Source: Cacajao melanocephalus (Eukaryota; Chordata; Mammalia; Primates; Pitheciidae). Taken from it: a stretch of 64,000 bases of DNA. The notes beneath the pieces were generated by a model. It saw only the letters and a list, made by a program, of their open reading frames with translations. It was not told where the DNA came from and made no database searches. This document shows, in pieces, positions 24,390-40,325 of this stretch. Made by a program: the position numbers and the translations under genes. Each line of letters opens with the position of its first letter. Position 1 is the first letter of the stretch. Location: positions 40,376-104,375 of the forward strand of contig CAUYLG010051238.1 of assembly GCA_963573385.1 (NCBI GenBank). Reading direction: 5' to 3'.

Positions 24390-24807
24390 TGTATCAGTCC
24401 ATTCTCACACTGCTATAAAGAAATACCTGAGAGTGGGTAATTTATAAAGAAAAGAGATTTAACTGGCTCATGGTTCTGCAAGCTGTACAGAAAGCATGAT
24501 GCTGGCCTCTGATGGGCTTCTGTCGAGGCCTTAGGAAATTTACAGTCATGGCAGAGGGTGAAGGGGCAGCAGGCACATTTTACATCATCAGAACAGGAGC
24601 AAGAATGAGAGAGTGGGAAGGCACTACACACTTTTGTTTAAACCAGATCTCATGAGAACTCACTTTTGCATTGACAGAACTCTTTCTTACATTAACCATA
24701 AGAAACCACCCCCACCATCCAATCACCTCCCACCAGGCCCCACCTCTAAATTTGGGATTATAATTAGACATGAGATTTGGGTGGAGACACATCCGCAAAC
24801 CATATCA
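24390..24807 (-). mobile_element. Solo MST-type MaLR LTR
   Basis: 418 bp. The plus strand runs TGTATCAGTCCATTCTCACA to GCAAACCATATCA, the reverse complement of an MST/THE1-group LTR, with CCAGATCTCATGAGAACTCA and CCCACCAGGCCCCACCTCTA inside. AGGAA and AAGAA flank it as a 5-bp target duplication. It inserted into the ERV interior and lost its own internal part. Confidence 0.88.
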
Positions 24808-24831
24808 AAGAATAAGCAAGGAAAAACTGAG

Positions 24832-25882
<1,051 letters not shown>

Positions 25883-25896
25883 CTCTATAAATGTTT

Positions 25897-26193
25897 TTTT
25901 GATTTGTTTTATTCAGATGGAGTCTTGCTCTGTCACCCAGGCTGGAGTACAGTGGTGCAATCTTGGCTCACTGCAGCCTCTGCCTCCCAGTTCAAGTGAT
26001 TCTCCTGCCTCAGTCTCTTGAGTAGCTAGGATTACAGGCACGTGTCACCATGCCCAGCTAATTTTTGTAATTTTAGTAGAGATGGGGTTTCACCATGTTG
26101 GCCTGGCTGCTCTTGAACTCCTGACTTCAGGTGATCACCCTGCTCAGCCCCTCAAAGTGCTGAGATTGCAGGCATGAGCCACCACACCTGGCC
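25897..26193 (-). mobile_element. AluS-like SINE
   Basis: Inverted Alu with degenerate T-tail. CTCTATAAATGTTT at 25883-25896 and 26200-26213 is the target duplication. Confidence 0.94.
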
Positions 26194-26213
26194 AAATCTC
26201 TCTATAAATGTTT

Positions 26214-28344
<2,131 letters not shown>

Positions 28345-28479
28345 GGATTTTCAGTAGTTGTGAAGTTGCATCCTGCCTACCAACTAATGTGGTATGGGGG
28401 AAAGAGGATGGATGGGGTAGTTCCATTCCTGTTTTGCTGCAACTGGCTATGAGTGTCCTTTGGGAACATAACTTCTCTA

Positions 28480-28625
28480 ATTTAACAATTAACTCCTCTG
28501 AGTCTCCATTTTCTTATCTGTAGAATGGAACATCACAGTTGCTTACCTTGCAGGGTTGTTGTGAGATTAAATGAGGTGATTCAGGGTCTGGCATACAGTA
28601 GATGCTGAGTAAGTATTAGCTTCAG
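28480..28625 (-). mobile_element. MIR SINE
   Basis: CTGAGTCTCCATTTTCTTAT, CTGTAGAATGGAACATCAC, AGGGTTGTTGTGAGATTAAA and GGCATACAGTAGATGCTGAG match the complement of MIR. Confidence 0.85.
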
Positions 28626-29059
28626 TTAATCCTCAACCAGTATGTAAGAGCGTTGAAATTGGTGGCCTATCACTCTGGGAGCGCCCTAAAGCCTGGGCTG
28701 TGATGCCTTGTCCAGCCTGGGAACTTCCCCAGAGCCGCAACCTCATGAGCATTACATGGAAGCCAAGACTGATACTGAAATTTGAGGATCCCCTTGATCA
28801 ACCTAGCCAATGATTTTTCCCTACCTAAGCACACCAGTAAAAAGAAATAAAGAGGGTAGAACACAAAAATCCTTGCAAATTTCCAAAAGCTGAAGTTTAC
28901 ACCCACTGCAGTATTTCCATTTATTATCAGTTTCTGTCTAACCCAGTCAGACATAAGAGGCCTCTAACTGGATCTAAACCAGTTAATATTCAGATCCAAT
29001 TCAACTCAAAGAGTGGCCACTATTTTATGTGCTCTGAGTATAGCCTGTTTAGGGTCAAA
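28626..29059. other. Unique DNA
   Basis: About 430 bp, with no feature recognised. Confidence 0.45.
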
Positions 29060-29540
29060 TCAACATCAGTTTAACAGCACCCTTTGGCTGAGCACCAAGA
29101 ATGTGCCAGGTGCTGTGTTAAATATGTAAGAACCCTGATAGAGGGAGAAAAATGCACACATGCCCATGATGCAAATTTGACTAAGAGGTGCTAGCCTAGC
29201 AATGTGGACAGCATTTGTGGGTTCAGGGGCTTCAAGAATTCTTCAGGAGATGAGGGTATTTGAGCTGGGTCTTGAATGATGAGTTAGACTCTGACACAGG
29301 GGAGAAGGAGCTGGAGCCATCTTAGCCTGAGAGAAGAGCACGTGGAAAATCCCAGAAAAATGAAAGTGCACCATGTTTTTAGGGAACCCCAGTTGGCCCA
29401 GAATGGCTGGAGCACAAAGTAGCTTCTGGTGGGGAGTGAAGAGATTGAGGTCAACTGGGCCAGATAGAGAAGGGCTTTGAATGCAATTAAGAGCACAAGA
29501 GGAGGATGAAATAGATACGGTCTTAAACAGCTGTATGGGG
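29060..29540 (-). mobile_element. L2 LINE fragment
   Basis: GGCTGAGCACCAAGAATGTG, CCAGGTGCTGTGTTAAATA, ATTTGAGCTGGGTCTTGAAT and CAGATAGAGAAGGGCTTTGA follow the complement of the L2 3' region. Edges are approximate. Confidence 0.6.
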
Positions 29541-29884
29541 AGAAACAGGAGGGTTTCAGGACTCCACCATCTGCCCATCTTTTCTTTCTGACCAAAGCTC
29601 TACTAGGGTTTCCTAAATGTGCATAACCTAAGCTTCTCTGAGCCCACAGTCCTGCAGGAGATGAACAATGGAATCCCCAAATGTGAGACCAGAGAGGACA
29701 GGCAAGATCACCTGATTTAATCCCCAGATAAGGAACCAGGAGAAAAGGGCCTCATGGAAATTTGGCTGGCAGAGCTGAGACTGGAACCCCACACGATTTC
29801 ACTGCAACAGATGGTCTCAGGCTCCATGAGCATCAAGATACCTGGGATTTCTAATCATATTTAAAATGTACAATTTTGATCCAA
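29541..29884. other. Unique DNA with possible MIR remnant
   Basis: 29700-29795 (TTTAATCCCCAGATAAGGAA to TGGCAGAGCTGAGACTGGAA) may be a decayed MIR. Nothing else recognised. Confidence 0.4.
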
Positions 29885-30683
29885 GTAGGGATCATGGTGG
29901 ATGGGAGGCAAGACTAGATTTCAGCTCTGAACAGAGCAGCAAGTAGAGGCTTGCATTGTGAATTTTACCTCCAGATCAACTGCAAGAACAAACCAGCAAT
30001 CCTGAGAGGACCCACACACCCTCTGAATGAAGCGAACTGCTCCTGCAGCACCCAGGGGACACCCCAAATACTCTGGGGGGTGGAAAGCCTCAGGCAAGTT
30101 TTCAAGCCCATCTTGCCCTTCACCTGGAAACAGACTCAGGGCTGTTGCAGGAGGCCCAGTGGGAGTGAGACTGGCACTTCAGTTTGCATGTTGGGTGGGG
30201 CCTATAATTGGGAATTCTAGGGCCCCGCCCACTGCTGGTCCCTCTCTACACTACTCCAGTTGATGCTTTCTGGAAAGCACCACCTCCTGGCAGGAGGCCA
30301 ACCAGCATAAAGCTAGAGCATTAAACCACCAAAGCTACGAACCCTCATGGAGTCCGTTGCACCCTCTGCCACCTTCACCAGAACAGATGTTGGTATCCAA
30401 GGCTGAGAGACCCATAGATGGTTCACATCACAGGACTCTGTGCAGAAACCCCCAGTACCAGCTCAGAGCCAGGTAGACTCACTGAGTGGCTAGACTCAGA
30501 AGAGAGACAACAATCACTGCAATTTGGCTCACAGGAAGCCATATCCACAAGAAAAGGGGGAAAGTACTACATTAAGGGAATACCCTGTGGGACAAAAATA
30601 TCTCAACAACAGCCTTCAGCCCTAGATCTTCCCTCACAGAGCCTACCTAAATAAGAAAGAACCAGAAAACCAACCCTGGTAAT

Positions 30684-31626
30684 ATGGCAAAACAAGGTTC
30701 ATTGACACTTCCCAAAAATCACACTAGTTCACCAGCAATGGATCCAAATGAAGAAGAAATCCCTGATTTACCTGAAAAAGAATTCAGGAGGTTAGTCATT
30801 AAGCTAATCAGGGAAGGACCAGAGAAAGGCGAAGCCCGATGCAAGGAAATCCAAAAAAATTATACAAGAAGTAAAGGGAGAAATATTCGAGGAAATAGAT
30901 AGCTTAAAGAAAAAAATCAAAAATTCAGGAAAATTTGGACACACTTTTAGAAATGCAAAATGCTCTGGAAAGTCTCAGCAATTGATTTGAAAAAGTTGAA
31001 GAAAGAAATTCAGAATTTGAAGTGACAGGTTCTTCAAATTAACCCAATCCAACAAAGACAAAGAAAAAAGAATAAGAAAATATGAACAAAGCCTCCAAGA
31101 AGTTTAGGAGTATGTTAAATGACCAAACCTAAGAATAATCGGTGTTACTGAGGAAGAAGACAATTCTAAAAGCTTAGAAAACATATTTGGGGGAATAATT
31201 GAGGAAAACTTTCCTGGCCTTGCTAGAGACCTAGACATGCAAATACAAGAAGTACAAAGCACACGTGGGAAATTCATCACAAAAAGATCTTTGCCTAGGC
31301 ACATTGTCATCAGGTTATCCAAAATTAAGATGAAGAAAAGAATCGTAAGAGCTGTGAGACAGAAGCACCAGGTAACCTATAAAGGAAAACCTATCAGATT
31401 AACAGCAGATTTCTCAGCAGAAATCCTATAAGCTAGAAGGGATTGGGGCCCTATCTTTAGCCTCCTCAAACAAAACAATTATCAGTCAAGAATTTTGTAT
31501 CCAGCAAAACTAAGCATCATATATGAAGGAAAGATACAGTTGTTTTTCACACAAACAAATGCTAAGAGAATTCACCACTACCAAACCACTACTAAAAGAA
31601 CCACTAAAAGGAGCTCTAAATCTTGA
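30684..31626 (+). pseudogene. L1 ORF1 pseudogene (RNA-binding protein)
   Basis: Opens MAKQGSLTLPKNHTSSPAMD. ORF1 protein coats L1 RNA. The first 72 codons are open, then frameshifts follow. A later frame contains RIIGVTEEEDNSKSLENIF and KGKPIRLTADFS, matching the L1 RRM and C-terminal regions, with a stop at 31429-31431 and the expected tail (RRDWGPIFSLLKQ) continuing after it. Its length corresponds to about 314 codons, close to the family's ~338. Confidence 0.85.
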
Positions 31627-32561
31627 AACAAATCCTGGAAACACATTAAAATAGAATCTCTTTAAAGCATAAATCACACAGGACCTATAAAACAAAAGTA
31701 AAAGCCAAAAAGCAAAAACAAACAAAAAAACAAAGTATGCAGGCAACAAAGAGCACAATGAATGCAATGGTACCTCACATTTCAATACTAACATTGAATG
31801 TAAATGGCCTAAATGCTCCACTTAAAAGAACCATAGAACCAATAAGAACTCACCAGCCAACTATCTGCTGCCCTCAGGAGACTCACCTAACACATAAGGA
31901 CTCACATAAACATAAAGTAAAGGGGTGGGAGAAGGCATTTCCTGAAAATGGACACCAAAAGTGAGCAGGGGTAGCTATTCTTATATCAGAAAAATCAAAC
32001 TTTAAAGCAACAGCAGTTAAAAGAGACAAAGAGGGACATTATATAACAGTAAAAGGCCTTGTCCAACAGAAAAATATCACAATCCTAAACATATATGCAC
32101 CTAACACTGGAGCTCCCAAATTTATAAAAGTTACTAATAGACTAAGAAATGAGATAGACAGCAGCACAATAATAATAGGGGACTTCAAGACTCCACTGAC
32201 AGCACTACACAAGTCATCAAGACAAAGTCAACAAAGAAACAATGGATTTAAACTATATTCCAGAACAAATGGACTTAACAGATATAAAACATTTCATCCA
32301 ACAACCGCAGAATACACATTCTATTCAACAGCACTTGGAACTTTCTCCAAGATAGACCATACGATAGGCCATAAAACAAGCCTCAATAAATTTAAGAAAA
32401 TTGAAGTTAGATCAAGCACTCTCAGAACACAGTGGAATAAAACTGGAAGCCAACTCCAAAAGGAATCTTCAAAACCATCCAAATACATGGAAATTAAATA
32501 ACCTGCTCCTGAATGAGAATTGGGTCAAAAATGAAATCGATGGAAATTAAAGCATTCTTCA

Positions 32562-32869
<308 letters not shown>

Positions 32870-33646
32870 ATTTTTCAAATCGAATGCCAATAATTACATA
32901 ACCTATCAAAACCTCTGGGTTACAGCTAAGGCGGTGCTAAGAGGAAAGTTTATAGCCCTAAACATCTGCATCAAAAAGCCTGAAAGAGCACAAACAGACA
33001 ATCTAAGGTCATGCCTCAAGCAACTAGAGAAACAAGAACAAACCAAACCCAAACCCAGCAGAAGAAAAGAAAAAAAGATCAGAGCAAAACTAAACAAAAT
33101 TGAAAGAAATAAAAAATGCAAAAGATAAATGAAACAAAAACCTGGTTTTTGGAAAAGGTAAATAAAATTGATAGACCATAGCAAGATTAACCAAGAAAAG
33201 AAAAGGGAAAATCCAAGTAACCTCACTGAGAAACAAAACAGGAGCTAGTATGACTGACACCACTGAAATACAAAAGATCATTCAAGGCTACTATAAACAC
33301 CTTTACACACATAAACTAGAAAACCTAGAAGAGACTGATAAATTCCTGGAAAATTACAACCCTCCTAGCTTAAATCAGGAAGAATTAGACACCCTGAACA
33401 GGTGAATAACAAGCAGCAAGATTGAACTATTAGTTTAAAAATTATCAACAAAAAAAAAGTCCAGGACCAGACGGATTCACACCAGAAATCTACCAGACAT
33501 TCAAAGAAGAATCGGTACCAACCCTTTTGACTTTATTCCACAAGATAGGGAAAGAACACTCCCTAATTCATTCTATGAAGCCAGCATCACCCTAATACCA
33601 AAACCAGAGAAGGACACACCAAAAAAGAAAACTACAGACCGATATT

Positions 33647-33930
33647 TTTTTTTTTTGAGTTGGATTCTCTGTCACCCAGGCTGGAGTGCAGTGGTGCAGT
33701 TTCCGCTCACTGCAACCTCCACCTCCCGGGTTTAAGCAATTCTCTGCCTCAGTCTCCTGAGTAGCTGGGATTAAAGGTGCATGCCACCATGCTTGGTTAT
33801 TTTTGTATTTTTAGTAGAGATGGGGTTTCACCATCTTGCCCCAGCTGGACTTGAACTCCTGACCTCATGATCCACCTGCCTTGGCCTCCCAAAGTTCCGG
33901 GATTATAGGCATGAGCCACCACGCCTGGCG
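33647..33930 (-). mobile_element. AluS-like SINE inside L1 ORF2
   Basis: Inverted Alu with T-tail. GACCGATATT at 33637-33646 and GATCAATATT at 33931-33940 are the target duplication, 8 of 10 bases matching. Confidence 0.93.
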
Positions 33931-35836
33931 GATCAATATTCTTGATGAACATAGATGCCAAAATCCTTAACAGAATACTAGCTAACTGAATCCAATAACA
34001 TATCAAAAAGATAATCCACCATGATCAAGTGGATTTCATACAAGTGATGCAGGGATGATTTAACATATGCAAGTCAATAAATGTGATATATCACATAAAC
34101 AGAATTTAAAACAAAAATCACATGATCATCTCAATAGATGCAGAAAAAGCATTTGACAAAACCCAGCATCCCCTTTATGAGTAAAACCCTTAGCAAAATC
34201 AGCACACAAGGGACATATCTTCATATAATAAAACCCATCTATGACAAACCAACAGCCAACATAATACTGAATGGAGAAAAGTTGAAAGCATTTTCTCTCA
34301 CACCGCTCCTCTTCAACACAGTACTGGAAATCCTAGCCAAAGCAATCAGACAAAAGAAAGAAATAAAGGGCATCCAGATCAGTAAAGAGGAAGTCAAACT
34401 GTCCCTGTTTGCTGACCATATGATCATTTACCTTGAAAACCCTAAGTACTCCTCCAGAGAGCTCCTATAACTGATAAAAGAATTCAGCAAAGTTTCCAGA
34501 TACAAGATGAATGTACACAAATCAGTAGCTCTTCTATACACAAACAGTGACCAAGCAGAGAATCAAATCAAGAACTCAACCCTTTTTACAATAGCTGCAA
34601 GAAAAATAAAATACTTAGGAATATACCTAACAAAGGAGTTGAAAGACCTCTACAATAAAAACTACAAAATGCTGCTGAAAGAAATCACAGATGACACAAA
34701 CAAGTTGAAACACATGCCATGCTCATGGATGAGTAGAATAAATACTGTGAAAATGACCATACTGCCAAAAGCAATCTACAAATTCAATGCAATCCCCATC
34801 AAAATACCACCATCATTTTTCACAGAGTTAGAAAAAAAAATTCTAAAATTCATATGAAGCCAAAAAAGAGCCCACATAGCCAAAGCAAGACTAAACAAAA
34901 AGAACAAATCTGGAGACATCACACTACCTGATTTCAAACTATACTATAAGACCATTGTCAGCAAAACAGTGTGGTACTGGTATAAAAATAGGCACATAGA
35001 CCAGTGGAACAGAATAGAGAACCCAGAAATAAACCCAAATACTTACAGCCAACAGACCTTTGACAATACAAACAAAAACATAAAGTGGGGAAAGGACACC
35101 CTTTCAACAAATGGTGCTGGGATAATTGGCTAGCCACATGTAGGAGAATGAAACTGGATCCTCCTCTCTCACCTTATACAAAAATCAACTCGAGATGGTT
35201 TAAGGTCTTAAACCTAAGACCTGAAACTATAAAAATCCTAGAAGATAACATTGGAAAAACTCTTTTAGACATTGGCTTAGGTAAGGATTTTATGACAAAA
35301 AGCCCAAAAGCAATTGCAATAAAAACAAAGATAACTAGCTGGAACCTAATTAAACTAAAGAGCTTTTGCATGGCAAAAGGAACAGTCAGCAGAGTAAACA
35401 GACAACCCACAGAGTGGGAGAAAATCTTCACAATCTATACATCTGACAAAGGACTAATATGCAGAATTTGCAACAACTCAAATCAGTAAGAAAAAATCCC
35501 ATCAGAAAGTATGCTAAAGACATGAATAGACGATTTTCAAAAGAAGATATACAAATGGCCAACAAACATGAAAAAAATGTTCAAAATCACTAATGATTAG
35601 GGAATTGCAAATCAAAACCACAATGAGATACCACCTTACTTCTGCAAGAATGACCATAATCAAAAAATGAAAAAACAGTAGATGTTGGCATGGATGTCGT
35701 AATCAGGGAATGTAAACTAGTACAATCACTAAGGAAAACAGTGTGGAGAGTCCTTACAGAACTAAAAGTAGAACTACCATTTGATCCAGCAATCCCCACC
35801 ACTAAGTATCTACCCAGAGGAAAAGAAGTCATTATT

Positions 35837-36275
35837 TGAAAACTAAACTTGCACACACATGTTTATAGCGACATAATTTACAATTGCAAAATTGTGAAAC
35901 CAACCCAAATGCCGAGCAATCAAAGAGTGGATAAAGAAATTTTGGTATATATATGATGGAATACTACTCAGCCATAAAAAGGAACGAATTAACAGCATTT
36001 GCAGTGACCTGGATGAGTTTGGAAACTATTATTCTAAGGGAAATAACCCAGGAATTGAAAACTAAACTTGCACACACAAGTTTATAGCGACATAATTAAC
36101 AATAGCAAAATTGTGAAACCAACCCAAATGCCTAGCAATCAAATAGTGGATAAAGAAATATTGGTATATATATGATGGAATACTACTCAGCCATAAAAAG
36201 GAACGAATTAACAGCATTTGCAGTGACCTGGATGAGTTTGGAAACTATTATTCTAAGTGAAGTAACTCAGGAATG
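35837..36275 (+). repeat. 219-bp tandem duplication in L1 3' region
   Basis: TGAAAACTAAACTTGCACAC begins at 35837 and again at 36056, a period of 219 bases. Both units carry GAACGAATTAACAGCATTTG and CTCAGCCATAAAAAGGA. They differ at a modest number of sites, so the duplication is younger than the L1. Confidence 0.93.
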
Positions 36276-36497
36276 GAAACCCGAACATTGTATATTCTCA
36301 GTGATATGTGGGAGCTAAGCTATGAGGACACAAAAGCATAAGAATGATACAATGGACTTTGGAAACTTGGGGGAAAGAGTGGGAGGGGGCAAGGGATACT
36401 GCTTGGGTGATGGGTGCACCAAAGTCTCACAAATCACCACTAAAGAATGTACTCATGTAACCAAATACCACCTATACCCCAATAACTTATCGGAAAA

Positions 36498-36880
36498 AAA
36501 AGACATATGAATGGTGAATAGGTATGTGAAAAAAAATGCTCAGTATTATAATATTATCAAGGAAATGCAAATTAAAACCACAGTGAGACATTACCTCACA
36601 CCTGTTAGGGTAAGTGTTATCAAAAAGATGAAAGATAGTGTTTGTGAGAGTATAGAGAAAAGGAAACCCTTGGATGCATGTAAACTTTTGGCATGAATGT
36701 AAATTGGTACAACCCATTTATGGATATTTATCAAAAGAAAATAAAAGGATATCAAAGAGACATCTTTACTTCCATGTTAATTGCAGCATATTCACAATAG
36801 TCAAGAGATGGAATCAACCTAAGTGTCTTTTGATAGATGAATTGATACAGAAAATATAGTATCAGATATTGAAGAGTCCC
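36498..36880 (+). mobile_element. Older L1M fragment, ORF2 end/3' UTR
   Basis: GAAATGCAAATTAAAACCAC, TTACCTCACACCTGTTAGGG, TGCAGCATATTCACAATAGT and GATGGAATCAACCTAAGTGT match old L1 sequence in plus orientation, clearly more diverged than the L1 before it. Confidence 0.75.
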
Positions 36881-37200
36881 AAAATTCAAAGCCATCAAAT
36901 CATAAAATTTCTTAAGAATTTACAATTCAATATGTAGCTAATAGGAGTCTCATAAAGAATGGAGAAAACATGAAGAGAAAAATTATCCAGTCAATAGTGC
37001 AGTATAATTTCTCAGAGATAAGTAGCTGGAGTCTTTAGATTGAAAACATGTGTGAGTGCCCAGTATATTTGAATTTTAAAAATAGACCTAGACATATTAG
37101 TTTTATAAAATTCCAGTTTACCAAAAATAAATATTAAAGGCTTATAGGGAAAGAATCCAGGTGACAAAGGCTAGAGAATCAGACCCCATCATGTTTTTCA
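36881..37200 (+). mobile_element. L1M/HAL1-like ORF1 fragment
   Basis: CCATCAAATCATAAAATTTC, CAATATGTAGCTAATAGGAG, GGAGAAAACATGAAGAGAAA and GAATCAGACCCCATCATG resemble the ORF1 region of old L1 or HAL1 elements. Family and edges are uncertain. Confidence 0.5.
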
Positions 37201-37569
37201 TCAGTCATAATGGATGCCACAAAATAATCTAAGTTATGCCTTCCATTTTTGTTTTGTTTTTTTAAGAGAAAATGACTTGTGGCCTAGAGAAATGGTTGAA
37301 ATAATAATTGGTGATGACTCTTTACATGGTGGTTCTTTCTTTCTTTTCTTGTTTTCTCTTTTCTTCTTTCTTTCTCTTTTCTTTCTTTTTCTAATCTACA
37401 TTGCATGGCTTTTAAAAATGAGAGGATACGATTTTTTGTAAGACTATAAAAGCATTTGAAATTAATCATATTTCCATTTCACGAAGAAAATCTCCTTAAG
37501 CTCTAAAAGTTAGAAACTTGTGGGCCAATGCTACAAGACTTTATGTTACACACATAAGAATGAGACAAT
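37201..37569. other. AT-rich DNA with a CT-rich tract
   Basis: A pyrimidine simple repeat (TTTCTTTCTTTTCTTG-type) covers about 37328-37394. Otherwise nothing recognised. Confidence 0.6.
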
Positions 37570-37900
37570 AGATGTTTAATGCAATAAGATGAATGTATAC
37601 TTTACCTTGCATGTACATAAAATGGCTCATAAATATAATCGTAAGAGCTAAAACTATAAAACCTTTAGAGGATAAAATATTGAAATATTGGCCATTTTTG
37701 GTTAGGAAAAGTTTTTTTTTTTTTAGATGCAACACTAAAACCATGGCCCACAAAAGAGAAAAAAAATGATAAATTGGACTTGATCAAAACTAAACCTTTT
37801 GCTCTTCAAAGGACACCATTAAGAAAAATAAGGCAAACCATATACTGAGAGCATATATTTGCATATCATACATTTTACACTTTAGTAAAGAAAAATCTTT
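37570..37900 (+). mobile_element. L1M ORF2 C-terminal fragment
   Basis: GTAAGAGCTAAAACTATAAA, ATAAATTGGACTTGATCAAA, CTTTTGCTCTTCAAAGGACA and CATATATTTGCATATCATAC match the L1 ORF2 C-terminal region, plus orientation. A T-run at 37712-37723 breaks it. Confidence 0.7.
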
Positions 37901-37984
37901 ACTAAATATTCAAGTAAGTAGCAAGAAATAAAACATGTTTCTGATGACAAGACAATGGTTTAAGAAAGTATTCATAAATTAATC

Positions 37985-38130
37985 TACAAAATCAGTGTTT
38001 TAAATCAAAATGCCAAGAGAAATTCTTATGGAATTTGACAAGTATATTCCAAAGTTCCTCTGAAAGTATAAATAAAAGTAGCCAATATATTTTTGAAAAA
38101 CAGAAATAATTGGATAGATTAAAAAATGTT
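37985..38130 (+). mobile_element. L1M ORF2 fragment
   Basis: TTTTAAATCAAAATGCCAAG, GGAATTTGACAAGTATATTC and AAAGTAGCCAATATATTTTT look like the ORF2 segment that normally lies upstream of the preceding fragment. Diverged. Confidence 0.45.
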
Positions 38131-40096
38131 TTGTGTTATACATCTGAGCTATCTGTAGTAGTTGAAGATTTGTCTGATACCTCCTTTACTGCTATAATTT
38201 GATGTGTTGACATTGCCTATCCCTGCTGAAGTCAAAAGCTGCTGCTGCCTCTGCCATCTGTCAAAAGCTTTGATCCTGTTGCTAGTACTTATTGATTACA
38301 ATCCCATGGCTACTGTAACCCATTATCAAAAGAACTAGATTCTGCACAAAAGGTGCTCTCCCTTTATAGCTGAAGTCACAGGTGACTGAATTCACTCTCA
38401 TCATTTTCAGATGGTCATTGTTTTGCTCTCTTTTACAACAGTCCTGTCTTTATAGGAGTTAGCAGCTAGACTGTGCTATTAATATAGTGAGAATCACTCA
38501 TCAACCTCTCATACTAGCCCACCATCTTTGAATCACATTCATACACCTTGATAATCTTCATCTAGAAGGTGTCTTTGCCTGCAGGCCCTTCCATCCTGCC
38601 TTATCTTGAGTGGCCCAGACATGCCTCAATGCTAGCAAGAACTCAGTTTAAACTCAAATTCTGACCTCTACATCAAGCAAGTTTATGCTTTGTTTCCAGT
38701 GAGCCATTTGACTATCTCCTTTTCTCTGCTTGCAACTCCTATTTCCAACCTAAGTCTGTGTCATTCTTTTGAATATAATTGGGTTTCTGAAGTTGACCTT
38801 TTCCACAGCTAAGAGAAATGTAGACTCTGTTGCTGAAAAACAAATTAAGACCTGGTATGGTAGTCCAGTCTTTGCTTTCTTAGAACCACAGTTTTACTAT
38901 GCATGTTTAGGAGCTGGTTCCCTAAGTCCTGTTATTCCTGTAGAGATAAATTGATGGAGTTAATTAATTTGTTTCTGTAATTGGAATGCCATCAATTAAC
39001 TCTTTGCACTTTCTAAATTTTCTGTGCACTTTATATTTTCAACAAAACTCCTTATCACTCTATTGGCAATAATTGTGTTTGGACTATTCTACTTCTCTAA
39101 CAGTGTATATACCCAACTGTATCAAAATTTAGTGTGGTCATCTCTAACTGATGGCAAGTCTCTATCTTAAAATTCCTTCAAATCCACATAGGAAGATATC
39201 TTTCAATTTATTCATTAGGACTCTCCTCCCACACTAGGGAAAAAAGGGGAATTTTCAGTGGCTTAGAGACAAAAAAAACAATTCAATGATATAAAAATAA
39301 AGGCTAAAAGAAACTAAAGAATAAAAATTAAGACAAAATGGAGGATTTAAGGGTGAAGGACATTTACAAACATTCATAGCAGATAGCCCCTTTACAGAGC
39401 AAAAGATAGATTATAAATATAGATACAGACTACATCAAAATATAGATATAGTTTGATCCAGCAATAAAACTTAGATTATGCACAGAAGCATGTCTTTGAA
39501 CTTTTAAAATAGTATACCTTATTTATTTATTTGAACATGTAAAAAGGTAATACACATGCATGTACAGTACAGTACAAAAGTGTAAACAGTGAACAATGTC
39601 TTCATGTCTTCCCCTTCTCTGGCTCCTGTCCCCTAATTTCCATCCCTAGAGTCTGCAGTTGTTACTGCTTTCCTGTGCATCTTCCTAGCAATAGGATATG
39701 CGATATAGGAATGTTAATGACACTTTTTTGAATGAGCAGTTTCAGCCTCTAAGATATGTGATATATACAAGTCATATATATGTATATGTATATGTATGTA
39801 TATTGACTTGGTTCTATGTTTTCCTATAACTGCTGCCACTGTGCTCTGTCCCTCTTCTTAGCCAACTTCCTTGTCCTATCTTTCTCTGATAGATGGCTAT
39901 CTCCCTTATGGACTATTCTAAGTCTGATTTCATAAATTCTCCATCTCTTTTGGTTATTAATACAGTGTCATCATTATTGTTAATACTGAATCCTGTTTAT
40001 TTAAAATCTTCAATGTTATTGTTTGTTCAAAAGTCTTCCTTGATCCCTAGAGCAGGCAAGGATTTTGGTTTTAGGGTAAACACAGTATAACTTGGT
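38131..40096. other. Unclassified AT-rich DNA
   Basis: Nearly 2 kb with no repeat family or gene that I can name. ORFs stay below 66 codons. The TA/GTAT simple repeat at 39750-39804 is listed separately. Confidence 0.45.
39750..39804 (+). repeat. (TA/GTAT)n simple repeat
   Basis: ATATATGTATATGTATATGT and GTATGTATAT units, imperfect. Confidence 0.85.
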
Positions 40097-40325
40097 GCTT
40101 AGACTAGCAACTTTGCAGCCAGGATCAAGTTTATAGCCTGGCTCTGCCACTTGCTAGCTATGTGACCATTAGCAGGTCACTTTCTGCCTCTGTTTCCCCA
40201 TTTTTAAGATAGTACTTACCCCATAGGACTGCTGTGGGGATTAAATGAGTTATTCATTTAAAGCACTTAGAGCATGCCTAACATGTTACAGGTACTAGAT
40301 AAATTTCAGCTATTTTTACTATCAT
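40097..40325 (-). mobile_element. MIR SINE
   Basis: GGCTCTGCCACTTGCTAGCT, ATGTGACCATTAGCAGGTCA, CTGTTTCCCCATTTTTAAGA and GATTAAATGAGTTATTCATT match almost the whole MIR complement. Confidence 0.9.
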
